DNA of 64,000 bases from a bacterium (GTDB lineage: Bacteria > Myxococcota_A > Bradymonadia > UBA7976 > UBA1532). The notes beneath the pieces were generated by a model. That model saw only the letters and a program-made list of their open reading frames with translations. It had not been told where the DNA came from and did no database searches. The position numbers were made by a program, and so were the translations under genes. Where the stretch lies: positions 222,193 through 286,192 of the forward strand of contig JAUHXC010000007.1 of assembly GCA_030427205.1 (NCBI GenBank), in the 5' to 3' direction. Of this stretch, positions 1-9,279 are shown in pieces. Position 1 is the first letter of the stretch. The number at the start of each line of letters is the position of its first letter.

Positions 1-21
1 GATGGTGCTGATGCCGTTCAC
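1..21 (-). CDS. Start of the next ABC-operon gene (only 7 codons in window)
   Basis: A GTG codon at 21-19 overlaps the TGA stop of the upstream ABC ATPase (GTGA, 4-bp overlap) and stays open to the window edge, reading M-N-G-I-S-T-I. In GldA-like transporters the ATPase is normally followed by an ABC-2 type permease, so this is probably its first codons. That identity rests on context only, because too few residues are present to recognise a family. Confidence 0.4.
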
Positions 22-980
22 GCCGCCGCCTCCTTCTTCTTGCCGGCCTTGGCCTCGCTGACGTGGCGCGCCATCAGGTCGCGGAAGACCTGCTCCAGGC
101 TCGGGGTCTCGGGGGTGATGCCGCCGATGGTCCAGCCGGCTTCGAGGGCCGCCCGGGCGATGGCCGGCGTCGCGTCGACGCCCTTCTGGCAGATGGCGCG
201 CCAGGTGGTGTAGCCCGCCCGCTCGCCCTCGCGCTTGACCGACTCGACGCCGTCGACCTTGGCCAGCGCCCGGGGTACGTCCTTGGCGCCCTCGCCCACG
301 CTGACCCGCACCACGTTGCTCGACAAGAGGTTCTGCAGGGTGTCGTCGGCGGCGAGCTCGCCGTCGATGAGGATCACCACCCGGTCGCAGACCGCCTCGA
401 TCTCGCTGAGGATGTGCGTCGACAGGATGACCGTCGTCGTCTGCGCCAGCCGGCGGATCAACTCGCGGATCTCGACGATCTGCACCGGGTCGAGGCCGTT
501 GGTCGGCTCGTCGAGCACCAGCACGTCGGGCCGATGCAGGATGGCCTGCGCCAGCCCCACCCGCTGCCGATAGCCCTTCGAGAGCGTGCTGATCGGCTGC
601 ACCAGCCGCGCGTCGAGGCCGGTGGCCTTGACCGCGTCGGCGACCGCCGGGATGCGCTTCTCGGGGGGGATGCCCCGCAGCTCGGCCATCATCAGCAGGT
701 ATTCCTGCACCAGCATCTCGGGGTAGAGCGGCGCGTTCTCGGGCAGGTAGCCGATCTGGCGCTGCACGCCGATGCGGTCCTGCGTCACGTCGACGCCACC
801 GATGGTGACCGTGCCGGCGGTGGGCTCCAAGAACCCGGTCATGACCTTCATCACGGTGGTCTTGCCGGCGCCGTTGTGGCCGAGCAGGCCGACGATTTCG
901 CCGCGCTCGACCTCAAAAGACAGGTCGGCGACCGCCCGCAACGGGCCGTAGCGTTTCTCAAGCTCGCGAACCGAGATCAT
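18..980 (-). CDS. ABC transporter ATP-binding protein, GldA-like
   Basis: This is a 320-residue ATP-hydrolysing subunit of an ABC-2 type exporter at the inner face of the membrane. It shows the Walker A motif GHNGAGKTT (34-42), a signature of the form LSKGYRQR, the Walker B stretch VLVLDEPTNGLDP and the switch His in LSTH. The C-terminal 90 residues form the extension typical of GldA/NosF-type ATPases and end in a Lys/Ala-rich tail. The ATG is preceded by GAGAGGA at good distance. A 4-bp overlap with the next gene at the window edge indicates an operon with a permease. The family includes the Flavobacterium gliding protein GldA, but the same ATPase type serves many exporters, so a motility role is not established. 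Confidence 0.9.
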   Translation of the reverse strand: MISVRELEKRYGPLRAVADLSFEVERGEIVGLLGHNGAGKTTVMKVMTGFLEPTAGTVTIGGVDVTQDRIGVQRQIGYLPENAPLYPEMLVQEYLLMMAELRGIPPEKRIPAVADAVKATGLDARLVQPISTLSKGYRQRVGLAQAILHRPDVLVLDEPTNGLDPVQIVEIRELIRRLAQTTTVILSTHILSEIEAVCDRVVILIDGELAADDTLQNLLSSNVVRVSVGEGAKDVPRALAKVDGVESVKREGERAGYTTWRAICQKGVDATPAIARAALEAGWTIGGITPETPSLEQVFRDLMARHVSEAKAGKKKEAAA

Positions 981-1236
981 TCGATCCGTCCTCTCCGTCG
1001 AGTCGAAGTGCGTCGCAGATTCCCGGCGGCGCCGGGCGGTCGCGGGCCTGGCCCACGCCGCGACCGCCAGTGCGTAATCACCGTAGGCGCGGTGTCAAGG
1101 CGGTCGCCGTCGGTTTCTCGATTCCCCGCGGCGATCGATCGCGGCCCGGCGCTGCGCACACCTTTTGAGTCGATGCTCGGGGGTCGAGTACAGTCCGCAC
1201 GAAAACGCCCCTCGTTCGGGGCCGACGGGAGTAGAC

Positions 1237-4200
1237 ATGCAAAACAGTTGGCGGTGGATCGGGCCGGTGGTCGTGGCCCTGGGTGCGGTGCTGACGGGGG
1301 GCTGCGAGCAGCAGACCGGCGATCCGGGCGACGCGACGGTCGACGCCGCGCCCCAGGCGGCCTGCGACAACGGGCTCGACGACGACGGCGACGGGCTCGT
1401 CGACCTCGAAGACCCCGGCTGCGTCGACGGCGCCGACGACAACGAGGTCGACGAGGTGGCGCCGCAGTGTGACAACGGGCTCGACGACGACGGCGACGGG
1501 GCGACCGACCTGGCCGATCCCGGCTGCGCCGACCGGGCCGACCCCGACGAGAGCGACGACCCGCCGCCGCCGCAGTGCAGCAACGGCGAGGACGACGACG
1601 AGGATGGCGCCATCGACCTCGCCGACCGCGGCTGCGCCTCGGCCCGCGACGACGACGAGAGCGACGAGCCGCCGCTGCCGCAGTGCAGCAACGGCGAGGA
1701 CGACGACGGCGACGGCTTCACCGACTTCCCGGGGGATCCCGGCTGCGGCTCGGAGCGGGACGACGACGAGAGCGACGGCGGCCCGCCGCGGCCGCAGTGC
1801 GCCGACTTCGCCGACAACGACGGCGACGGGCGGGTCGACCTCGCCGATCCCGGCTGCGCCAGCCCGGCCGACCCCCGCGAGACCGACCCCGACCCGCTGC
1901 CGGCGTGCTTCAACGGCGTGGACGACGACGCCGACGGCATCGTCGACTTCCCCCGCGATCCGGGCTGCTCGGCGGCCGGTGACGAAGACGAGGCCGACGG
2001 CCCGCGGCCGCCGTTCTGCGCCAACGGGCTCGACGACGACGGCGACGGGCGGGTGGACTACCCCAACGACCCGGGCTGCGCCGGCGCTGGCGATCAGGAC
2101 GAGAGCGACCCCGAGGTCGTGCCCGGCTGCGCCGACGGCGTGGACAACGACAGCGACGATCGGATCGACTTCCCCGACGATCCGGGCTGCGAGAGCGCGG
2201 CGGACGGCACCGAGCGCGCCGCGTGCGGGGCCCGCCGCTTCGCCGCCGAGGTCGAGGCCGGGCGGTTGATCCGGGGCCAGACCAGCGGCGTCTTCGAGCA
2301 CGAGGGCAGCTGCGGCGGCCGCGGCGCGCCGGAGGTGGTCTTCCTCTATCGCCTCGATCAGCGGGTCGAGGCGCTGGAGATCACCACGGCCTTCCCCGAT
2401 ACCGAGCTGGAGACGACGCTCTACGTGCGCCGCGGCTGCGCCAACCCCGCCTCGGAGGTGGCCTGCGTGCGCGAGCCGGCCGACGAGGTGGCGGCCAATA
2501 CCCTGGTGCTCGAAGACCCCGAGCCGGGCACGTACTACATCTTCCTCGACGGCGCGGCCAATCGCGGCGGCGAGTTCGCGCTGATGATCGAGCCGGTGCC
2601 GCTCGCCGCCTGCCGCAACGGCGTCGACGACGACGAGGACGGGCGGGTCGACTACCCGGCCGACCCCGGCTGCGAGCAGCCGCTCGACCGCGACGAGGCC
2701 GACCCCGATCCGCTGCCCGCCTGCGCCGACGACGTGGACAACGACGGCGACGGGCTGGTGGACTATCCGCTCGACATCGGCTGCGCGGCGGCGAGCGACC
2801 CCGACGAAGTCGACGCCTGCGGTCAAGGCGTCGCGGCCCTGGAGTTCCCGGCGGGCGTGGCGTTCGTCGACGGCGTCCTCGACGGCGGCACCAACGTGAT
2901 GGAGGGCAGCTGCGGCGGCGCGGGCCGGCCGGAGCGCATCTACCGCTACGTCAACCCGTTCAACGCCAACCTGACCTTCAGCGTCGACAACGACGTCACC
3001 GAGGCCACCGTGGCGCTGTACGTGCGCGGCGATCAGTGCAGCAACCCGCGGGACGAGCTGGGCTGCGACGCCCGCGAGCCGCCGCCGATCAGCGCCGGCG
3101 GCACCGTCGAGGTCGAGCGGGCGCCGCCGGGCGAGTACTACGTCATCGTCGATACCGCGCTGGGCATCGGCAGCTTCCGGCTGACGGTGCAGTCCGAGCG
3201 GCTGCCGCCGGGGTGCTCCGACAGCTTCGACAACGACGGCGACGGCTTCCTCGACGCCGACGACCTGGGCTGCGAGAGCCCGGGGGATGAGGACGAGGCC
3301 GACCCCGAGTTCGGGCCCGATCCGGTGTGCGCCAACGGCGAGGACGACGACGGCGACGGCCTGATCGACTACCCGTGGGATCCGGGCTGCCTGGTGCGCG
3401 GCGGGCCCTCCGAGGACGACCCCGACGTGCCGCCGGTGTGCAGCAACGGCGTCGACGACGACGAGGACGGGGTGGTCGACTTCCCGCGGGACGTGGGCTG
3501 CGCCTACGCCGCCGACGAGGACGAGGCCGATCTGGGCCGGCCGGCGTGCAACAACCGCATCGACGACGACGGCGATGACCTCACCGACTGGCCCTACGAC
3601 CCTGGCTGCCCCAGCCCCGGCTCGCGCAGCGAGGGCGACCCGCCGCAGCCGGGCGCCTGCGCCGACGAGGTCGACAACGACCGCGACGGGCTGGTGGACT
3701 TCCCGTTCGACCCCGGCTGCGCTTCGGCGGGCTGGTACACCGAGGACGACCCCGAGGTACCCTTCGCCTGCGGCAACGGCGAGGACGACGACGAGGACGG
3801 CCTCACCGACTTCCCCCGTGATCCGGGCTGCCAGTTCGCCGCTGACGACGACGAGGCCGACCCGGCCTTCCCGCCGGCCTGCGCCAACGGCCGGGACGAC
3901 GACGCCAACGGGCGCATCGACTGGCCCGACGACCCGGGCTGTCAGTCGGCGGCCGATACCGAGGAGCGCGCCGGCGGGCGGGTGAGCGCGCGCTGCGCCG
4001 ACGGCCTCGACAACGACGATGATGGCGCGCTCGACCTGGCCGATCCGGGCTGCAGCGGGCCGCGGGACGACGACGAGAGCGACCCCGAGGTGCAGCCGTG
4101 GTGCGACGACGGCGTAGACAACGACGCCGACGGCATCATCGACTGGCCCGACGATGACGGCTGCGCTGCCCGCGGCGACGAGTGCGAGCAGACGGGCTAT

Positions 4201-4782
4201 GGCCAGTGCGACGGGGTCTGCCTCGATCTGGTGGCCGACGCGCAGAACTGCGGCGAGTGCGGGCGGGTCTGCGCCGACGGCGTCGAGTGCATCGACGGGT
4301 TCTGCGGCGGGCTCTTCGCCTTCGAGGGCATCCTCGAAGATACCCCGCCCGACCTGCTCGGCGGCTGGCAGGTCTGCCACCAGGACCTCTACGGCGAGAG
4401 CGGCACCCGCATCGCCGATGTGCTCGCCGCCTGCGACGGCGAGTTCATCATGTACGGCTGCAAGCAGTCGGCCGCCGAGAACTGGCAGCTGCTGGCGATG
4501 GGCGAGCGGGACGAGGTCTTCCGCAATACCGGCGACCAGGGCAACCAGCTCAACGAGCACAACGGCGTGGCGTGGTACTTCAGCCAGAGCTACTCGATCG
4601 GCTTCGTGCTGCCCGGCACCGGGGTCTCGCGCAACTCGTGCGACACCGCCAACCAGTCGCCGCAGCACCGGCTGTGCTGGCACACCGGCAACAACAGCTT
4701 CAACGGCGGCTATCGCTGCGGCGCGCGCACCGGGCTCAACGGGGCGCGGGACTGGGATCGGGTGATCTGGACCAGCCGCTGA
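1237..4782 (+). CDS. Giant Asp-rich repeat lipoprotein (19 tandem repeats)
   Basis: This secreted surface protein has 1181 residues. I chose the ATG at 1237 because GGGAG lies just upstream and it is followed by a signal peptide ending in TGGC, an imperfect lipobox. From about residue 41 it carries 19 copies of a ~36-residue unit with the core C-x-N-G-x-D-D-D-G-D-G-x-x-D-x-x-D-P-G-C. They fall in blocks of 8, 2 and 9, separated by two ~130-residue beta-domains (about 328-455 and 527-657) that resemble bacterial pre-peptidase C-terminal (PPC) domains. A Cys-rich knot (about 986-1025, containing NCGECG) precedes a C-terminal domain of ~155 residues that I cannot name. The Asp ladders suggest calcium binding and the paired Cys of each unit suggest one disulfide per repeat; both are inference. 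It stands alone and converges on the gene at 4793. Confidence 0.85.
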   Translation: MQNSWRWIGPVVVALGAVLTGGCEQQTGDPGDATVDAAPQAACDNGLDDDGDGLVDLEDPGCVDGADDNEVDEVAPQCDNGLDDDGDGATDLADPGCADRADPDESDDPPPPQCSNGEDDDEDGAIDLADRGCASARDDDESDEPPLPQCSNGEDDDGDGFTDFPGDPGCGSERDDDESDGGPPRPQCADFADNDGDGRVDLADPGCASPADPRETDPDPLPACFNGVDDDADGIVDFPRDPGCSAAGDEDEADGPRPPFCANGLDDDGDGRVDYPNDPGCAGAGDQDESDPEVVPGCADGVDNDSDDRIDFPDDPGCESAADGTERAACGARRFAAEVEAGRLIRGQTSGVFEHEGSCGGRGAPEVVFLYRLDQRVEALEITTAFPDTELETTLYVRRGCANPASEVACVREPADEVAANTLVLEDPEPGTYYIFLDGAANRGGEFALMIEPVPLAACRNGVDDDEDGRVDYPADPGCEQPLDRDEADPDPLPACADDVDNDGDGLVDYPLDIGCAAASDPDEVDACGQGVAALEFPAGVAFVDGVLDGGTNVMEGSCGGAGRPERIYRYVNPFNANLTFSVDNDVTEATVALYVRGDQCSNPRDELGCDAREPPPISAGGTVEVERAPPGEYYVIVDTALGIGSFRLTVQSERLPPGCSDSFDNDGDGFLDADDLGCESPGDEDEADPEFGPDPVCANGEDDDGDGLIDYPWDPGCLVRGGPSEDDPDVPPVCSNGVDDDEDGVVDFPRDVGCAYAADEDEADLGRPACNNRIDDDGDDLTDWPYDPGCPSPGSRSEGDPPQPGACADEVDNDRDGLVDFPFDPGCASAGWYTEDDPEVPFACGNGEDDDEDGLTDFPRDPGCQFAADDDEADPAFPPACANGRDDDANGRIDWPDDPGCQSAADTEERAGGRVSARCADGLDNDDDGALDLADPGCSGPRDDDESDPEVQPWCDDGVDNDADGIIDWPDDDGCAARGDECEQTGYGQCDGVCLDLVADAQNCGECGRVCADGVECIDGFCGGLFAFEGILEDTPPDLLGGWQVCHQDLYGESGTRIADVLAACDGEFIMYGCKQSAAENWQLLAMGERDEVFRNTGDQGNQLNEHNGVAWYFSQSYSIGFVLPGTGVSRNSCDTANQSPQHRLCWHTGNNSFNGGYRCGARTGLNGARDWDRVIWTSR

Positions 4783-4792
4783 GCGCGCTCGG

Positions 4793-5581
4793 TCAGCTGA
4801 ACCGACGGGTCGACGCCCGCGCCGCGGCGCAGTCGGCGCAGTCGGCGCTCGGCGGGCAGAGGAAGACCAGCGGATCGACATCGAGCAGCGCGCGGGCCTC
4901 GTCGACGATGGCCCGCGCGTCAGCCAGCCGGGCGTGGCCATGGCCCACCGGCCCCTCTCGCTGCGCGCCGCGGGCCCGCAGCGGCCCGTCGAGCTTCGCG
5001 AAGCCCGCGCAGCAGTGGTCCGGCTCGCTGATCGGGACGGTTCGGGCGAGCCCGTCGACCAGCGCCACCGTCGGGTGCGCGGTCGAGTAGGGCACATCGG
5101 CCATGACCTCGGCGACGTGCACCACGGTGTCGGCGTCGTGACCGACCCCCAGCAGCAAGACCTGACCGTCGAGCGCCACGACCCGGCCGGGCGGGCTGTC
5201 GGGGCCGTGCACCGGCTCGAGCGGCTGCGGCGCGCAGATGGCCGCGGCCCGTGGCCCGAACGCGGCGAACGAGCCGCCGGGGTGGGTGCTGCGCGTCACG
5301 CCCGCCCGCCGCCAGAAGCGCTCGGCGGTGATCCCCATGTCGAGCGTCGGCGTCGTCTGCGGGTCGAAGAGGCCCTGCCCGTCGGTCATGGTGGGCATCA
5401 CCAGGGTGCCCTCGGGGCCCAGCGCGTCGAGCAGGGCGTCGATCAGCGCCTCGGGCCCCCCGGCGATGGGGCGCAGCGCGCGGAACGACGTATGCACCTC
5501 GAGCACGCCGCCCCGGCGAACGCCGAGGGCGCGCAGCTGAGCGCTGATGGTCGCTCGGTTCACCGGCTGGGGGCGGCTCAT
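4793..5581 (-). CDS. AAC(3)-family N-acetyltransferase
   Basis: This 262-residue cytoplasmic enzyme belongs to the aminoglycoside 3-N-acetyltransferase (Antibiotic_NAT) family, which uses acetyl-CoA to acetylate an amino group of an aminoglycoside. Family blocks are visible in order: EVHTSFRAL near residue 30, GTLVMPTMTD, STHPGGSFAAFG, a central HGPDSP, LLLGVGHDADTVVHVAE and the late CCAGFAKLDG. The length is normal for the family. The C-terminus has an added Cys pair (CADCAA). It lies 13 bp downstream of the YihY-like gene on the same strand, so the two probably form an operon. Family membership is clear, but the natural substrate is not: environmental members (YokD type) are often not resistance genes. 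Confidence 0.85.
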   Translation of the reverse strand: MSRPQPVNRATISAQLRALGVRRGGVLEVHTSFRALRPIAGGPEALIDALLDALGPEGTLVMPTMTDGQGLFDPQTTPTLDMGITAERFWRRAGVTRSTHPGGSFAAFGPRAAAICAPQPLEPVHGPDSPPGRVVALDGQVLLLGVGHDADTVVHVAEVMADVPYSTAHPTVALVDGLARTVPISEPDHCCAGFAKLDGPLRARGAQREGPVGHGHARLADARAIVDEARALLDVDPLVFLCPPSADCADCAAARASTRRFS

Positions 5582-5594
5582 GGCGTGGGCTCCT

Positions 5595-6536
5595 TCACTG
5601 GGAAGGGTCGGGCTGATCGCGCGGGCGCTCGTCGTCCGCGAGGGCGACCGCGTGGCTGTCGGGCTCTATGCCGCCACCGTAGCGGGTGGCGTAGACCTGG
5701 GTGAACTCGGCGCCGAAGAAGAGGATCGACGCGCTGTAGTAGACCCAGACCAGAAAGGCCACCAGCGACGTGGCCGCGCCGTAGGACGAGATCACCGCGC
5801 TGTTGGCGATGTACAGCCCGATGAGCGACTTGCCGATCTCGAAGAGCACCGCGGTGACCGCCGCGCCGATCCAGATGTCGCGCCAGGCGATGCGCACGTC
5901 GGGCAGCACCTTGAAGATGAAGGCGAACAGGCCGGTGTAGAGCAGCAGCGACAGGCCCAGATCACCCAGCTCGAGCAGCCACTCGTCGTCGATGGGCAGC
6001 AGGCCGTGCACGTGCTCGAGCACGAAGGTCAGCGCCGAGCTGGCGATGAGCGAGACCAGCATCAAGAAGCCGAGCATGCCCATCGTCGCCAGCGACAACA
6101 GCCGCTTGCGCACGAAGTTCCACAGGTCGTTGCCCGGCGCCGGCTCGACCCGCCAGATGAGGTTGATGGTCTCCTGCAGGCTCGCGAAGGCCACCGTCGC
6201 GCCGAAGAGCAGCACCGCGACGCCGACCACCGCGGCGATGCCCGCGCCGGGATCCTGGGCGCCGGCCTGCATGACCTCCTGGATGGCCGCCGCGCCGCTG
6301 GGCCCCAGCAGCAGCTCGGCCTGGGCCATGAGCCGATCGGCGGCGGCGCCGTCGTCCCAGACGAGGCCGGCGACGGTCAGCGCCAGGATGACCAGGGGCG
6401 CCAGCGAGAGCGCGGTGTAGTAGCTCAGGCGGGCGGCCAGATCGAGGCAGCCGTCGGCGATGAACTGCTGCACGCAGCGGGTCAGCAGGGTGGCGGCGGT
6501 GCGCAGCGGGCGGGGCAGGCGGTCGATGAAGTCCAT
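5595..6536 (-). CDS. YihY/BrkB family inner-membrane protein
   Basis: This polytopic inner-membrane protein has 313 residues. After an amphipathic N-terminus come about six hydrophobic segments, with the family's early ARLSYYTALSLAPL motif (about 35-48), a middle ATVAFASLQETINLIW and a late SYGAATSLVAFLVWVYYSA. The family was once called ribonuclease BN in error; its true function is unknown, with proposals of transport or envelope maintenance. It precedes the AAC(3)-type gene by 13 bp, and its start faces the divergent flavoreductase-like gene across 125 bp that must hold both promoters. Confidence 0.9.
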   Translation of the reverse strand: MDFIDRLPRPLRTAATLLTRCVQQFIADGCLDLAARLSYYTALSLAPLVILALTVAGLVWDDGAAADRLMAQAELLLGPSGAAAIQEVMQAGAQDPGAGIAAVVGVAVLLFGATVAFASLQETINLIWRVEPAPGNDLWNFVRKRLLSLATMGMLGFLMLVSLIASSALTFVLEHVHGLLPIDDEWLLELGDLGLSLLLYTGLFAFIFKVLPDVRIAWRDIWIGAAVTAVLFEIGKSLIGLYIANSAVISSYGAATSLVAFLVWVYYSASILFFGAEFTQVYATRYGGGIEPDSHAVALADDERPRDQPDPSQ

Positions 6537-6661
6537 GCCTGTTCGAGCAGCCGGGCGGCCCGGTCGTCACCGCGGCCCGTCAGCCGCAGCGTATCGGGCG
6601 CGGTGTATTGGCCCCGGCGTATCGGACGCGACGCGCGGGGCCCGCCGGGCATCGGGTCTGC

Positions 6662-7354
6662 ATGCGACCCGACCCTCCCGGCTTCTGGCCGGCCCGTATC
6701 GCCGCCCGCGTCCCCGACGGCCCCCGCGGCCAGCTGGTCACCTTCGACGTCGAGCCCGGCTGGGGCGCCGGCCACCGCGCGCCGGGGCAATACTGCGAGC
6801 TCCGCCTGGGCGGGCACACCGGCTTCTTCGCCATCGCCGGCCCGCCCGGCGCGCCGCGGCCGCAGTTCTACGTGCAGGACAGCGGCGGCAGCTCGACGGC
6901 GGTGCTCGGCAGCCCGGTCGGCGCCACCGTCGAGCTGGGCCCGCCGAGCGGCGCGGGCTATGCCCTCGACGGCGCGCTGAACGACGGCGGGCCGATCTAC
7001 GCTCTGGCCACCGGCAGCGGCTGGTACGGGCTGCGCCCCGCCCTATGGGCCCTGGCCGCGGCGGGCCGCACCGCCCACGTCTACGCCGGCTTCCGCGATC
7101 CGGTCGCGGCGCTGGATACCGTCGGGCAGCAAGCCTTGCGCGATCGCGGGTTTCGGGTCGACGTCTGCCTGAGCCGCCCGCTGTCGGGTTGGACCGGGCG
7201 GCGGGGTTATGTGCAGGACGCGCTGTTCGCCGATGTGCCGCGGCTCGACGACGCGTGGTTGATCGCCTGCGGCCAGCCCGAGATGCAGGACGCCGCCAAG
7301 CACCGCGCCGTCGAGCGCGGGCTGCGGCCGGCGCGGTTTCTGACCAACTACTGA
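6662..7354 (+). CDS. Ferredoxin-NADP reductase-like flavoprotein domain
   Basis: This stand-alone FNR-fold protein has 230 residues. I chose the ATG at 6662 because the next 16 residues (MRPDPPGFWPARIAAR) lead directly into the first beta-strand; the frame is open further upstream but reads as low-complexity Arg/Pro. The beta-barrel motif APGQYCELRL (about 40-50) and the C-terminal CGQPEM (equivalent to the family's CGPxxM) are visible. The RxYS motif that normally holds FAD is replaced by GFFAIAGPP, so flavin binding may be weak or altered. No iron-sulfur cluster motif is present. Its 3' end overlaps the convergent transglutaminase gene by 7 bp. Electron-transfer function is inferred from fold motifs only. 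Confidence 0.65.
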   Translation: MRPDPPGFWPARIAARVPDGPRGQLVTFDVEPGWGAGHRAPGQYCELRLGGHTGFFAIAGPPGAPRPQFYVQDSGGSSTAVLGSPVGATVELGPPSGAGYALDGALNDGGPIYALATGSGWYGLRPALWALAAAGRTAHVYAGFRDPVAALDTVGQQALRDRGFRVDVCLSRPLSGWTGRRGYVQDALFADVPRLDDAWLIACGQPEMQDAAKHRAVERGLRPARFLTNY

Positions 7355-9279
7355 CGGCGGCCCCAGCGGCGGTCGGATCGGATGAAGCCGTCGATGCGCG
7401 CCGCGATGTCTTCCGCGTCGCCCTGGCCCCCATAGCGCAGCACCCGACAGGCTTCGATCAGCTCGGCGGCCGCGTCGAGGCCGGCGGCGTGCAGGCGGGC
7501 GCCGAAGCGGCCGAGGGGCTCCGACGGCGCTCGGATCAGGCGATGGCGGGCGGCGAGGTGGCCTTCGAGCAGCATCAGCGGGCCGAAGCGCTCGTCGTCG
7601 TCGATGGCCCGGGTCGCCCGCCGCCGGCGCACCCGGATGAAGACCAGCAGCAGCGCCGAGATGCCGCCGAGGGCCGCGGTCAGCTCGGCCACCGACAGGT
7701 CGGCCAGCCGCTCGAAGACGCGGCCGAAGGCCCGCTTGAAGACGTCCCAGCGCGCGGCCCACCAGCCCACCGACTGGCGGGTATTCTCGCCCAGGGCGCC
7801 CGGCGGCGTCGGATCCCACGTCTGCCAGCGGCCGTCGAGCCAGACCTCGACCCAGGCGTGCGCGTCGCGGCTGCGCACGACCGAGTAGCCGCCCACCGGG
7901 TTCTGCTCGATGACCCGGTAGCCGGCGACCATGCGGGCCGGGATGCCCAGGCCGCGGGCCATGAGGGTCAGGCCGCTGGCGAAGTACTCGCAGTGGCCCG
8001 ACCTGCTGAAGTGCAGGAACCACCACGTGGGGTCCATCTTCTGCGGCGGCTCGATCAGCTCGAGGCTGTAGGTGAAGTCGCGGGCGAAGCGGCTGCTGAT
8101 CGCGCGCAGCTTCGCCCGGTCGTCGGCCGCGCCGGCGGTCCACTCGACGGCGAGATCGGTGAAGTGCGCGCGCCACTTCTGCGGCAGCGCCACGTCGTGC
8201 TCGGTCGGTCGGTCGATGTGCGGCTCGCGGCCCGGCGTATCGGGGTCGACGGTCTGCACGACCCAGGTCCGCGGCTCGGAGACCATCTCCGGCGCCAGCT
8301 CGGGGATGCCGTAGGGGTCGAGGCGGGTCAGCTCGGGGCCGTCGTCGAGGCGCACCGCGCCCAGCGGCACGAAGAGCGCCAGGCCCGAGTCGGGGCTGCC
8401 CTCGATGAGCAGCGTCGACCGCGGGCGCAGCTCGCCGTAGTCGAGCGCGAGGCGGTCGCCGGGTTCGTAGCGCGGCCCGCTGTAGCCGGGGATCGGGCGG
8501 ATGGCCCAGCTGCCGCCGCGGTAGTCGACATAGACCCGGCCGCGCAGGTGGTCGGTCTCGCCCTCGACCCGCAGCTTGACCGCGTCGTCGAGGGTGATGC
8601 GCCCCGACTCGCCGAGCTGGATGCGGCCCTCGCCGAAGCCCGAGGTGCCCGCGCCGCCGAAGAGGTAGGGGGACAGCGCCCGCGAGACGGCGGGTTCGGC
8701 GGCGGGCAGGGCCCAGCCCAGGCCGCCGAGCACGCCGCCGGCGAGCAGCAGCGCGACGATGAGGGGGGCGAGCCCGCCGCGCTGATGGCGGAAGAAGGCC
8801 GGCCAGCCGCCGTCGCGCAGCATGGTCGCGATGACGCCGGCGGCGAGGTAGGCGGCGACCCCGAGGCCGAAGACGGGCCGGTTGACGGTGCGGGCGAGGC
8901 CCATCAGCGCGACGAGCCCCGCGCCGAGGGCCGCGGCGTTGCCGGCGCGGTCGGCGCGCCACCACAGCTGCGGCAGCGCGATGGCCAGCCCGCCGACGGT
9001 CACGTACAGCCCGAAGGTGGGCTTGCTCGACCCGGGAAAGAGCGTCAGCAGGCCGAGCGCGGCGGTCAGGGTCACGACCTGAATGGCCGCCTGCACGATG
9101 CCCGCCGGACGGGGCAGGCGCCCGACCCGCGCGCCGACGACCGCGATCAGCGCCAGCACCCCGCCGATCGCGGCGTAGGGCGAGTCGGAGAACAGCAGCA
9201 GCAGCGCCGGCACCTCGAGGGCGAAGGCCAGCGCGGCGGCGGCGGCGCGCGGGTGTCCCGGCTCGGCGCGCGCCGTCAC
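7348..9279 (-). CDS. TgpA-like membrane protein with transglutaminase core
   Basis: This 643-residue membrane protein starts with several hydrophobic helices (roughly residues 15-190), followed by a periplasmic transglutaminase-like domain. The catalytic Cys lies in GHCEYFASGL, the His in SRDAHAWVEVW and the Asp in TWDPTPPG. A further hydrophobic helix near residue 530 leads to a cytoplasmic tail. This is the TgpA/DUF3488-transglutaminase architecture. It starts with GTG overlapping the stop of the DUF58 gene (GTGA) and completes the common moxR-DUF58-transglutaminase operon. The family is essential in Pseudomonas; proposed roles are in cell-envelope or peptide cross-link processing. Confidence 0.9.
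   Translation of the reverse strand: MTARAEPGHPRAAAAALAFALEVPALLLLFSDSPYAAIGGVLALIAVVGARVGRLPRPAGIVQAAIQVVTLTAALGLLTLFPGSSKPTFGLYVTVGGLAIALPQLWWRADRAGNAAALGAGLVALMGLARTVNRPVFGLGVAAYLAAGVIATMLRDGGWPAFFRHQRGGLAPLIVALLLAGGVLGGLGWALPAAEPAVSRALSPYLFGGAGTSGFGEGRIQLGESGRITLDDAVKLRVEGETDHLRGRVYVDYRGGSWAIRPIPGYSGPRYEPGDRLALDYGELRPRSTLLIEGSPDSGLALFVPLGAVRLDDGPELTRLDPYGIPELAPEMVSEPRTWVVQTVDPDTPGREPHIDRPTEHDVALPQKWRAHFTDLAVEWTAGAADDRAKLRAISSRFARDFTYSLELIEPPQKMDPTWWFLHFSRSGHCEYFASGLTLMARGLGIPARMVAGYRVIEQNPVGGYSVVRSRDAHAWVEVWLDGRWQTWDPTPPGALGENTRQSVGWWAARWDVFKRAFGRVFERLADLSVAELTAALGGISALLLVFIRVRRRRATRAIDDDERFGPLMLLEGHLAARHRLIRAPSEPLGRFGARLHAAGLDAAAELIEACRVLRYGGQGDAEDIAARIDGFIRSDRRWGRRQ

Noticed and set aside
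1078..5097. A 1339-codon antisense open frame on the minus strand
   Set aside because: It mirrors the Asp-rich repeats of the plus-strand lipoprotein as Val/Ala/Gly-rich repeats; this is a composition shadow with no start signal or family match.
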